Shown piece after piece: positions 9,122 to 16,980 of a stretch of 64,000 nucleotides of DNA (position 1 is its first letter; every line of letters begins with the position of its first letter). Below the pieces are notes generated by a model. That model did no database searches, was not told where the DNA came from, and worked only from the letters and a program-made list of their open reading frames with translations. Source of the stretch: Chryseobacterium taklimakanense (GTDB lineage Bacteria; Bacteroidota; Bacteroidia; Flavobacteriales; Weeksellaceae); contig NZ_LT906465.1 in the NCBI RefSeq assembly GCF_900187185.1, positions 1,302,001 to 1,366,000 on the forward strand. The letters run 5' to 3'. A program made the position numbers and the translations under genes.

Positions 9122-10531
9122 TTATATCAGCTCCAAAAGTGCGATGTTTTCCACGTGATGCGTTTGCGGAAACATATCAACCGGAAGGATTTTCACCACG
9201 CGGTACATATCTTTCATCAAAGCCAAGTCGCGCGCCTGTGTGGCTGAATTACAGCTTACATAAACGATTCTTTCCGGGGCAAGTGTCAGGATTTGATCTA
9301 CTACTTTCTGGTGCATTCCGTCTCTTGGGGGATCGGTGATCAGTACATCAGCTTTTGGATGGCTTTCAAGGAATTCTTCCGTGAAAACTTCCTTCATATC
9401 GCCGCAATAGAACGTACAGTTGGTTAGCCCGTTGAGTTTGGCATGTTCAGTGGCTGCATCAATCGCTTCCTGCACAGATTCGATTCCGATGACCTGTTTT
9501 GCATTTCTGGCAACATACTGAGCAATGGTTCCAGTTCCGGTGTAAAGGTCGTAAACCACTTCATCACCTTTAAGATCAGCAAATTCGAGGGTTTTGCGGT
9601 AAAGATTGAGCGCCTGTTTATAGTTGGTCTGAAAGAATGATTTTGGGCCGATTTTAAATTTCAAGCCATCCATCTCTTCCATTAAGAAGCCTTCGCCAAA
9701 ATAGGTCTGCACCTCCAGATCGTAGATAGAATCGTTCTGTTTTGGATTGATGGCATACACTAATGTCTTGATCTGCGGGAACTTAAGAAGCAGAAAATCA
9801 AAAAGTTTCTCGCGGTTTTCCTTTTCTTCCCGGAACAGCTGGAAAAGCACCATCCACTCGCCTTGTGACGTTTGGCGCATCATCAGAGTCCTCAAAAAAC
9901 CTTCCTGATTTTTAACATCGAAAAACTCGAGGTTATTTTCTTCAGCATACTGTTTTACAGCGAGGCGGATTTCGTTGGACGGATCCTCCTGCAACCAGCA
10001 TTCCTTTAAATCTAAAATTTTACTCCACATGCCGGGAATATGGAACCCAAGGGCATTTTTATCATCAATATTTTCTGTAGAATTTACTTCATCCAAAGTC
10101 AGCCATCGTGAATCTGAAAAAGAGAATTCCATCTTATTCCTGTAAAAATACTGCTCGTCTGAACCCAGAATCGGCAATGTTTCAAAACCGTCAACACCAC
10201 CTATTCTGCGGATATTGTTCACCACTTCACTTTCCTTGAAATCAAGCTGTTTTTCATAAGAAAGATTCTGCCATTTGCAACCGCCGCAGACTCCAAAGTG
10301 GATGCATTTTGGCTCAACTCTATAAGGCGATCTTTCTAAAATTTCTACGGCTTCAGCTTCAAAATATTTTGATTTTGCTTTCTTAACCCGTGCATTCACC
10401 ACATCGCCCGGCACGGCTCCGGAAACCAGAACGGTTTTTCCTTCTTCAGTTTTTCCCACTGCAACACCTTTCGCGCCCGCAGAAGTGAGTTTTATATTTT
10501 CAAGAATGAGATTTCTTCTTCTCTTTGACAT
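9122..10531 (-). CDS. rlmD: 23S rRNA (uracil(1939)-C(5))-methyltransferase RlmD
   Basis: 469-residue SAM-dependent RNA methyltransferase of the TrmA/RumA family. An N-terminal TRAM domain (about 8-68) is followed by iron-sulfur ligands Cys76, Cys82, Cys85 and probably Cys178 (CIHFGVCGGC and KECW). The SAM-binding region contains YDLYTGTGTIAQY, then TDPPRDGMH and the catalytic cysteine in YVSCNSATQARD near residue 425. It methylates U1939 of 23S rRNA; some Bacteroidetes relatives act on other uridines, so the exact position is inferred from family. The upstream small membrane protein gene ends at the base immediately before its start, implying a shared transcript. Confidence 0.9.
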   Translation of the reverse strand: MSKRRRNLILENIKLTSAGAKGVAVGKTEEGKTVLVSGAVPGDVVNARVKKAKSKYFEAEAVEILERSPYRVEPKCIHFGVCGGCKWQNLSYEKQLDFKESEVVNNIRRIGGVDGFETLPILGSDEQYFYRNKMEFSFSDSRWLTLDEVNSTENIDDKNALGFHIPGMWSKILDLKECWLQEDPSNEIRLAVKQYAEENNLEFFDVKNQEGFLRTLMMRQTSQGEWMVLFQLFREEKENREKLFDFLLLKFPQIKTLVYAINPKQNDSIYDLEVQTYFGEGFLMEEMDGLKFKIGPKSFFQTNYKQALNLYRKTLEFADLKGDEVVYDLYTGTGTIAQYVARNAKQVIGIESVQEAIDAATEHAKLNGLTNCTFYCGDMKEVFTEEFLESHPKADVLITDPPRDGMHQKVVDQILTLAPERIVYVSCNSATQARDLALMKDMYRVVKILPVDMFPQTHHVENIALLELI

Positions 10532-10846
10532 TTAAAAATTATTTTTTTCTTTTTTGATGATAATTTGATCCCGGTAAAACAGATAAAGAATGGAGGCTAC
10601 ATTGCCAAAAAACAGGAAAGCAATTATCCACATAAAAGGGTTTTTCACGCGGTTCCGTAATGCGTCCGCTACTACAATAAACCAGACGAAAAGCAGCACT
10701 CCTGTCCCAATTCCTAAAATAATATTTGATGAAATTCCGAAAAAATCCTGATGACTGATCTTGAAAAATCCACCAGTAACCATCATTACAAAACAAATGA
10801 TTGCAAGTGGCAACAGGATTTTCCTGGGAATGATTAACGGGTACAT
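10532..10846 (-). CDS. Small membrane protein, PLDc_N-like
   Basis: 104 residues with three hydrophobic segments (about 9-27, 39-61 and 72-91) and a basic tail. The last segment, WIIAFLFFGNVASILYLFYR, resembles the phospholipase D nuclease N-terminal (PLDc_N) membrane domain found alone in many small bacterial proteins; no catalytic domain follows. Its stop abuts the rlmD start. A TAATTTTG -7 box on the minus strand at 10863-10870 would give a leader of about 12 nt. Function unknown. Confidence 0.7.
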   Translation of the reverse strand: MYPLIIPRKILLPLAIICFVMMVTGGFFKISHQDFFGISSNIILGIGTGVLLFVWFIVVADALRNRVKNPFMWIIAFLFFGNVASILYLFYRDQIIIKKEKNNF

Positions 10847-10867
10847 TTTTAAAGTTTATTTTCAAAA

Positions 10868-10901
10868 TTAAAAAACCTTGTCTTAAAAAATGACAAGGTT
10901 T
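10868..10901 (-). terminator. Intrinsic terminator of the thioredoxin-fold lipoprotein gene
   Basis: AAACCTTGTC at 10873-10882 pairs perfectly with GACAAGGTTT at 10892-10901 over a 9-nt A/T loop; on the minus strand the stem is followed by a T-run. It overlaps the promoter region of the next small gene. Confidence 0.8.
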
Positions 10902-10922
10902 TAAATTTTTGTCTGTAAGGAA

Positions 10923-12494
10923 TTATTTCACAGCAGCAGAATCCACTTGGGGAGCCTTCTCTTGTGGAGCTATTTCCATTTGTGGCTGTGGCTGTGCCTG
11001 AGGCTGCATCTGTGGTGCCTGGATACCGGTGAGCTTGGTCATAGTTTCCACGAATTCCGGGTCACCAAGATTGAAATATGGTCTTCCGAGCAATTTACCG
11101 TCTTTGTCTACGATGATATAGCTTGGAATTTTGAATCCGTAAAGTCCGAATTTCTTCGCTTCAGCAGCATTGATTCCACCGTCAACCCAATAGTGGCCGC
11201 CATTGAAACCTTTCAGCAAAGCAGCGCTGGTTTTGGTGAACTGCTCTTTTGTATCATCAAGGTTTACGTAAGCATAATTCATTTTTGCTTTATAGAATTC
11301 CGTCACTTCCTTTAAAACTGGGATGGTCATTAAGGCAATATTCGGGTTCCAGGATGCATAAAAGGTCACCAAAGTGGGCTTACCTTTGAAATCTGACAAC
11401 GACTGAACTTTGCCGTCTTTAGAAACGATTTTCATATCGGGTGCCGTTCCTGCTCTGAAGCCCATCAAAACCTTCTGAAGCTCTTTCAGGTCTTTTTTTA
11501 CGGTGCCGTCAGTCACATTACTGTCGATCAGTTTTGTAAGCTTGTCGTAGTTTTTAGCATTCATAAAATTCAGGTCGCCCTGTGCCAAAACGTACCCAAA
11601 GAAGTAATCTTTCGCAGTGTTCGACAAGTCTTTTCTTGTTTTAAGGTAATTGGCGAAAACCTCAGAAATCATAGGCTGTTCCTTTTGGTTTTGCGGCAAT
11701 GTTGCCAAATATTTCTGGAAATCAGGCTGTATTTTTGAAAGTTTATACTCCCTGTACATCGGGAAATCCCTGATGAGCCTGTCATCATTTTTTTGTAAAT
11801 CCTTCTGAACCTTCTTGAAGTTTTCACTCACTTTGAAGCCTGGTTTTGCCGTAGCTGCAGCGTGCTGCTCCTCGTAAGCATCCAAAAGGCCCATCAGCCT
11901 TGCGGTTGCTTCATCTTTTTTATAATCAAGAGCATCGCCGTCTGCATTCAGTTTTTTGGCACTGGTTTCAAGAAGTTTGTTCACATCTTCCTGAATTTTT
12001 TTGAACTGAGCAAGGAAAGCAGCCTCGTCTTTAGAAATTAAATCCTGCATTTGAATTTTTGAAGCATACGTTTCAAAAGCTTTCTGCGAGTCTTTCAGGA
12101 AATCGTTGTTCGCCTTGGCATCGCCTGTAATAGTGAATTCTGCAGGGAAATTCTGCGCATTCCCTGAAATATTAAGTGCCTGTCCACCTTTTAGGTAAAC
12201 CATATTAGATTTTCCGCCGTAAGTAACCACATAAAGTCCGTTTTTCGGCGCTTCAAAATTTCCGTTAAATTCCCCTTTGTTATTCACACCAAGGTTGACA
12301 AGCGGTAAAGTGCCAACTCCCGATGCTTCAATAATTTCAATCCTTTCAAGTGGCGAGCCGTTGGAAACCCGTCCTTTTATTTCAACCTTTTTCGAACATG
12401 ATACTGCAAAAAATGCCAGTATGAACAGTAAAAAAAACTTTTTAACCTTAATTTGTTTGTTGTTTTTTTGGAATGATTGAATCTGCGATTTCAT
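10923..12494 (-). CDS. TlpA-like thioredoxin-fold lipoprotein lacking the CXXC motif
   Basis: 523 residues. A lipobox (AVSC) near residue 33 follows a basic start, so it is a membrane-anchored periplasmic lipoprotein. The first part (about 38-120) looks like a DUF4369-type beta domain, the middle is helical and Lys/Gln-rich, and the C-terminal part (about 345-490) is an AhpC/TlpA thioredoxin fold. Where active members have WCxxC, this one reads FYASWNPNIALM, so both redox cysteines are missing and it cannot be an ordinary thiol oxidoreductase. The tail is Pro/Gln-rich. A TATTTTTG box lies at 12515-12522 on the minus strand. The start is far from the lipobox, but no better start codon exists (the nearer Val is GTT). 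Confidence 0.8.
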   Translation of the reverse strand: MKSQIQSFQKNNKQIKVKKFFLLFILAFFAVSCSKKVEIKGRVSNGSPLERIEIIEASGVGTLPLVNLGVNNKGEFNGNFEAPKNGLYVVTYGGKSNMVYLKGGQALNISGNAQNFPAEFTITGDAKANNDFLKDSQKAFETYASKIQMQDLISKDEAAFLAQFKKIQEDVNKLLETSAKKLNADGDALDYKKDEATARLMGLLDAYEEQHAAATAKPGFKVSENFKKVQKDLQKNDDRLIRDFPMYREYKLSKIQPDFQKYLATLPQNQKEQPMISEVFANYLKTRKDLSNTAKDYFFGYVLAQGDLNFMNAKNYDKLTKLIDSNVTDGTVKKDLKELQKVLMGFRAGTAPDMKIVSKDGKVQSLSDFKGKPTLVTFYASWNPNIALMTIPVLKEVTEFYKAKMNYAYVNLDDTKEQFTKTSAALLKGFNGGHYWVDGGINAAEAKKFGLYGFKIPSYIIVDKDGKLLGRPYFNLGDPEFVETMTKLTGIQAPQMQPQAQPQPQMEIAPQEKAPQVDSAAVK

Positions 12495-12580
12495 TGTCTG
12501 ATTTTAAAACTTGGCAAAAATAAGTTATTCAAGCATTTAAACGAAATTTAAAACTATAATTTGTGAAAAGATTAACACGA

Positions 12581-12609
12581 AAAAACGCCTTCCGAACTGG
12601 AAAGCGTTT
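12581..12609 (-). terminator. Intrinsic terminator of the sdh operon
   Basis: AACGC at 12584-12588 pairs with GCGTT, continuing through one mismatch into TTCC/GGAA around a GAACT loop; on the minus strand it is followed by T residues. It lies 35 nt after the sdhB stop. Confidence 0.75.
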
Positions 12610-12643
12610 CATTTATATTTTAAAATAAATCTAGAGTAAAAAG

Positions 12644-13411
12644 TTATCCCTGATCTACTTTAGCAGCCATAAACTCGCGGTTCATTCTGGCGATTACTTC
12701 CAAAGAAATTCCTTTCGGGCATTCCACCTCGCAGGCACCGGTGTTGGAGCAGTTTCCGAAGCCTTCTTCGTCCATCGTTCTCACCATGTTCAGAACTCTT
12801 CTTTTCGCTTCTACCCTACCTTGCGGAAGTAATGCGAACTGCGAAACTTTTGCCCCTACGAATAACATCGCAGAACCGTTTTTACAGGTTGCAACACACG
12901 CACCGCAGCCGATACACGCTGCAGCATCCATTGCTTTGTCGGCATCATCTTTCGGCACCGGAATCGCGTTGGCGTCCAAAGTATTTCCGGAAGTGTTTAC
13001 TGAAATAAATCCACCTGCAGCCATAATTCTGTCGAAAGCACTTCTGTCTACAACCAAATCCTTAATCACTGGGAAAGCGGCACTTCTCCAAGGTTCGATG
13101 GTTATGGTTTCACCATCTCTGAACATTCTCATATGAAGCTGACAAGTGGTAATTCCTGTATCCGGACCGTGGGGACGTCCGTTGATGTACAGTGAACACA
13201 TACCGCAGATCCCTTCACGGCAGTCGTGATCGAAAGCGACAGGTTCTTTACCGTCATTGATCAGGTTTTCGTTTAGAATGTCCAACATTTCAAGAAATGA
13301 TGAATCTGTAGAAACATCAGAAATCTTATATACCTCGAACTGTCCTTTTGTTTTATTGTTTTTCTGTCTCCAAATTTTCAGAGTCAGATTAAGTCCTTTT
13401 TTTGCACTCAT
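12644..13411 (-). CDS. sdhB: Succinate dehydrogenase/fumarate reductase iron-sulfur subunit
   Basis: 255 residues carrying the three iron-sulfur clusters that pass electrons from the flavin to quinone. The N-terminal ferredoxin domain has CREGICGMC and a later TTCQLH for the 2Fe-2S cluster. The C-terminal domain has [14 protein letters not shown] and [14 protein letters not shown] for the 4Fe-4S and 3Fe-4S clusters. This is the B-type arrangement with a single haem-b membrane subunit usual in Bacteroidetes. It is the last gene of the operon, separated from sdhA by an extra secreted-protein gene, and is followed by an intrinsic terminator. Confidence 0.95.
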   Translation of the reverse strand: MSAKKGLNLTLKIWRQKNNKTKGQFEVYKISDVSTDSSFLEMLDILNENLINDGKEPVAFDHDCREGICGMCSLYINGRPHGPDTGITTCQLHMRMFRDGETITIEPWRSAAFPVIKDLVVDRSAFDRIMAAGGFISVNTSGNTLDANAIPVPKDDADKAMDAAACIGCGACVATCKNGSAMLFVGAKVSQFALLPQGRVEAKRRVLNMVRTMDEEGFGNCSNTGACEVECPKGISLEVIARMNREFMAAKVDQG

Positions 13412-13432
13412 TTTCTTTACTGTTTTTGGAGA

Positions 13433-14032
13433 TTAATTTTTTACGGGTTTATCAGCATCAAAAAACTTCATATCAGGAGTAACAACAAGTATTTTCTTTT
13501 CCTTATCATTAGAAAACTTCTGATATTTTTCCATTGCTTTTTTTACCATTTCTTTATCATTTTCAAGAATGACTCCATCAGCATCTACTTTTTTAAATCT
13601 TTTAACCACCTGATAAAACAGTTTTTTGTCACGGAACTCATTTGGATTAAAAACCATCATTTTTGCACCAGCAGTCAGTGCGCCAACAACTCCAAACATC
13701 AACGCTGAATCCTGCGCCTCCAATGCTACAACATAGGTTGAATTTCCTTCGAAATTTCCTTTAAGAAAGTTAACAGGATTTTCTGCTGTCCAAAAAATAT
13801 GTTCGCCGGGTTGTACATTATAAATAGTGTAATATCCGGCTTTAAGGTTCGTTATTCGTTTTTCCGCATCGTAAATATCGAATTTCCTTGTCGAACCGTT
13901 AACAATGTAAACATTGACTGTTCCATCTGTAGGTATCTCGATACTCTGTTTTTGTGCATTTAACTCAGTGGAAAACAAGAAAGCACAAAAAAACAAAAAA
14001 ACACCAATAATTTTCATTAATCTATTTTCCAT
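13433..14032 (-). CDS. Secreted DUF2846-like protein encoded between sdhA and sdhB
   Basis: 199 residues with a hydrophobic signal segment ending LNAQ near residue 27. The body resembles DUF2846-type domains: VNVYIVNGSTRKFDIYDAEK, then a GYYTIYNVQPGEH turn, then an STYVV strand; the C-terminal third is Lys-rich and soluble. I consider DUF2846 similarity plausible, not proven. The gene starts 1 nt after the sdhA stop and ends 21 nt before sdhB, with no promoter between, so it must be co-transcribed with succinate dehydrogenase. A second start (ATG at 14017) would shorten the leader to a more standard signal peptide. A role in the complex is not known. Confidence 0.75.
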   Translation of the reverse strand: MENRLMKIIGVFLFFCAFLFSTELNAQKQSIEIPTDGTVNVYIVNGSTRKFDIYDAEKRITNLKAGYYTIYNVQPGEHIFWTAENPVNFLKGNFEGNSTYVVALEAQDSALMFGVVGALTAGAKMMVFNPNEFRDKKLFYQVVKRFKKVDADGVILENDKEMVKKAMEKYQKFSNDKEKKILVVTPDMKFFDADKPVKN

Positions 14033-14033
14033 T

Positions 14034-16046
14034 TTATTTATAACTTCTTTGTTTCACTTCAATATTTTCATAGATCAAAGGTTCCTTGTGCATTACCTCA
14101 GCATTGATGTCTGCACCCTGGTATTCCCAGCAGGCGGCGTACATGTAGTTTTCGTCATCTCTCTCGGCTTCGCCTTCTTCAGTGGCGTGATCCCAACGGA
14201 AGTGTCCGCCGCAGGATTCGTTTCTTTCCAAAGCGTCTTTCGCCATCAGTTGGCCCAATTCAAGGAAATCGGCAACTCTGAATGCTTTCTCCAGTTCCAT
14301 ATTCATCTCGTTGGCATCTCCCGGAACTTTTACATCTCTCCAGAATTCTTCGCGAACCTGGGCAATTTCCGCAATCGCTTCTCTTAAACCTTCTGGTGTT
14401 CTGCCCATTCCAACCTTGTTCCACATTATGTGGCCCAATTTTTTGTGGAAATGATCCACAGAATATTTACCGTTGTTGGTAAGGAAGAAATTGATTTTCT
14501 CCTTCACCTCTTTTTCTGCAGCATCAAATGCTTCAGAATTGGTCGGGATTGCACCGGTTCTGATGTCTGCAGAAAGATAATCTGCAATTGTATAAGGCAA
14601 TACGAAATAACCATCGGCTAAACCTTGCATTAATGCGGAAGCACCCAGTCTGTTCGCACCGTGGTCGGAGAAATTCGCTTCACCAATCACGAAACATCCT
14701 GGAATTGTGGACTGTAAATTATAATCAACCCAAATACCGCCCATCGTATAGTGAACTGCCGGATAGATCTTCATCGGCGTCACATAAGGGTTGTCTGCGG
14801 TAATTTTTTCGTACATCACGAAAAGGTTTCCGTATTTTTCTTCAACCCAAGCTTTTCCTAAATCATAAATCTGCTGCTGCGACGGATTGTGAATATTCTT
14901 TTCAATCGCGGCTTCTTTACCTTTTTTCATAATTTCTGTAGAGAAATCGAGGTAAACACCTTCTTTGGTATCATTATTTTCGATTCCGTATCCGGCATCG
15001 CATCTTTCTTTTGCCGCTCTGGAAGCCACGTCACGGGGAACAAGGTTTCCGAAGGCAGGATATCTTCTTTCCAGATAATAATCTCTGTCTTCTTCTTTAA
15101 TATTTTCTGGTCTCAGCTTACCTGCGCGAATAGCCTCTGCATCTTCAATATTTTTAGGAACCCAGATTCTTCCGGAGTTTCTTAAAGATTCAGACATCAA
15201 AGTCAGTTTCGACTGCTGCGTACCGTGAACAGGAATACAGGTCGGGTGAATCTGTACGAAACAAGGATTTGCGAAATACGCTCCTTTTTTATGAATTTTC
15301 CAGGCCGCAGAAACATTGGATCCCATTGCATTGGTTGATAGGAAATAAACGTTTCCGTAACCACCGGATGCTATGACTACAGCGTGTGCAGAATGTCTTT
15401 CGATTTCGCCGGTAACCAGGTTTCTGGCGATAATACCTCTTGCTTTACCATCAACAATGACTAAATCCATCATCTCGTGACGGTTATACATCTTGATGCG
15501 GCCTTTCCCGATCTGGCGGCTCATTGCGGAATATGCTCCAAGTAAAAGCTGCTGTCCGGTTTGACCTTTAGCATAGAAAGTTCTTTTAACCTGAACCCCG
15601 CCGAATGAACGGTTATCCAGCTGTCCGCCGTATTCTCTACCAAACGGAACGCCCTGCGCCACACACTGGTCTATGATGTTTGCAGAAACTTCTGCCAAAC
15701 GGTAAACGTTCGCCTCTCTTGCACGGTAGTCGCCACCTTTAATAGTATCGTAGAATAACCTGTAAGTGGAGTCGCCGTCACCCTGATAGTTTTTAGCAGC
15801 ATTGATACCACCCTGAGCCGCAATAGAGTGCGCTCTTCTCGGTGAATCCTGGTAGCAGAATGCTTTTACGTTATAGCCCTGCTCAGCCAAAGTTGCTGCA
15901 GCAGAACCACCCGCCAAACCTGTTCCTACAACGATGATGTCGATCTTGTCACGGTTGTTGGGCGCAACCAGGTTCATATGATTTTTATGATTAGTCCACT
16001 TTTCCGCTAAAGGACCGTGTGGAATTTTTGAATCTAATTTGCTCAT
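14034..16046 (-). CDS. sdhA: Succinate dehydrogenase/fumarate reductase flavoprotein subunit
   Basis: 670 residues, the usual size for the B-type enzyme. FAD-binding Rossmann motif [20 protein letters not shown] near residues 38-57, covalent-FAD region [14 protein letters not shown], substrate-site region MGGIWVDY and [18 protein letters not shown], and a C-terminal four-helix part. It oxidises succinate to fumarate on the cytoplasmic face of the inner membrane. It is preceded by sdhC across an AT-rich 55-nt spacer and followed after 1 nt by the extra secreted-protein gene. Confidence 0.96.
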   Translation of the reverse strand: MSKLDSKIPHGPLAEKWTNHKNHMNLVAPNNRDKIDIIVVGTGLAGGSAAATLAEQGYNVKAFCYQDSPRRAHSIAAQGGINAAKNYQGDGDSTYRLFYDTIKGGDYRAREANVYRLAEVSANIIDQCVAQGVPFGREYGGQLDNRSFGGVQVKRTFYAKGQTGQQLLLGAYSAMSRQIGKGRIKMYNRHEMMDLVIVDGKARGIIARNLVTGEIERHSAHAVVIASGGYGNVYFLSTNAMGSNVSAAWKIHKKGAYFANPCFVQIHPTCIPVHGTQQSKLTLMSESLRNSGRIWVPKNIEDAEAIRAGKLRPENIKEEDRDYYLERRYPAFGNLVPRDVASRAAKERCDAGYGIENNDTKEGVYLDFSTEIMKKGKEAAIEKNIHNPSQQQIYDLGKAWVEEKYGNLFVMYEKITADNPYVTPMKIYPAVHYTMGGIWVDYNLQSTIPGCFVIGEANFSDHGANRLGASALMQGLADGYFVLPYTIADYLSADIRTGAIPTNSEAFDAAEKEVKEKINFFLTNNGKYSVDHFHKKLGHIMWNKVGMGRTPEGLREAIAEIAQVREEFWRDVKVPGDANEMNMELEKAFRVADFLELGQLMAKDALERNESCGGHFRWDHATEEGEAERDDENYMYAACWEYQGADINAEVMHKEPLIYENIEVKQRSYK

Positions 16047-16101
16047 TTTTTGAAATTTTAAATTTTGAATTTTAGATTTTAAGTGAAATTAAAACTTAAA
16101 A

Positions 16102-16773
16102 TTACTGAGTTAAAAAGTGAAACAGTGCGATGAAGATAAAACCTGCAGGAATAAGGATTGAATACCAGTTTCCTAAAGTTTTAATCACCGGCGTATACTT
16201 TGGATGTCTTGCCCCGATGGACTGGAACGACGACTGGAAACCGTGCGCCAGGTGAAGCCCTAAAAGCACAAACGAAATCACATAGAAACCAACTCGTAGC
16301 GGATCCGCAAATTTCTCGTGAAGTTCGCCCCAGAAACGTGTCATATCTGTAGGATCACCTTCGCCCGGCACGTATTTGTACGTCATCTCGTGCATCCAGA
16401 AATCGTACATGTGCAGCGCCAGAAATGCCAAAACTACAGCTCCTGAAATTATCATGTTTCTCGACATCCAGGTAGAGTTGGCCTTACCGTTGTTCACGGC
16501 ATATTTTACCGGTCTTGCTTTGTTGTTTCTCGTCTCGAGGATAAAGCCCATAATGAAATGGAAAAATACAGCGAAAATCAGGATCGGCTGCATCAGAAAC
16601 TGGACTGCGGGATTGTAGCCCATAAAATAGGATGCCGCATTAAACGGTCCGTCTTCCCCAAAAACGGAAAGCATATTAACCGAAAGGTGCATCACAAGGA
16701 AAATCAGCAAAAACATTGCAGACAATGCCATTGCATACTTTCTACCGATAGTAGAACTCGTTAAACCTGCCAT
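16102..16773 (-). CDS. sdhC: Succinate dehydrogenase cytochrome b subunit (B-type)
   Basis: 223 residues with five predicted membrane helices and histidines suited to two haem b groups (FLVMHLSV, FFHFIMGF, LALHMYDF, LHLAHGF, ALFHFL). This single large anchor replaces the separate SdhC and SdhD of other bacteria. It anchors SdhA/SdhB and reduces menaquinone. First gene of the operon; a full -33/-7 promoter lies 35 nt upstream. Confidence 0.93.
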   Translation of the reverse strand: MAGLTSSTIGRKYAMALSAMFLLIFLVMHLSVNMLSVFGEDGPFNAASYFMGYNPAVQFLMQPILIFAVFFHFIMGFILETRNNKARPVKYAVNNGKANSTWMSRNMIISGAVVLAFLALHMYDFWMHEMTYKYVPGEGDPTDMTRFWGELHEKFADPLRVGFYVISFVLLGLHLAHGFQSSFQSIGARHPKYTPVIKTLGNWYSILIPAGFIFIALFHFLTQ

Positions 16774-16808
16774 AAATATTTGATTTTTATTCTAGATTTG
16801 AATTTTCA

Positions 16809-16838
16809 CAAAGTTAAAGAAATGTTAATATACCCAAA
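16809..16838 (-). promoter_or_regulatory. Promoter of the sdhC-sdhA-x-sdhB operon
   Basis: On the minus strand TTTG (16838-16835) and TAACTTTG (16816-16809) are separated by 18 nt, an exact flavobacterial consensus. Start of transcription near 16803 gives a ~30-nt leader. Confidence 0.75.
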
Positions 16839-16924
16839 AGTGAGAATTATCAGAATTTGATAGTTTGTAATCTTTCTAAATAACAAGAATAAATGAAGCC
16901 TTGATGTAGTTTTTAAAAATACAT

Positions 16925-16956
16925 AAAAAAGCAGCTGCTTCAAAGAAACAGCTGCT
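16925..16956 (-). terminator. Intrinsic terminator of the subtilisin-like protease gene
   Basis: AGCAGCTG at 16930-16937 pairs perfectly with CAGCTGCT at 16949-16956; on the minus strand the stem is followed by six T residues. It lies 24 nt after the protease stop codon. Confidence 0.85.
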
Positions 16957-16980
16957 ATAAAAGCGACTGAAATTTTAATA

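Noticed and set aside
10539-10865. 108-codon minus-strand frame overlapping the small PLDc_N-like gene
   Set aside because: Different frame of the same region with no membrane pattern; the 104-residue frame has three clear helices and abuts rlmD.
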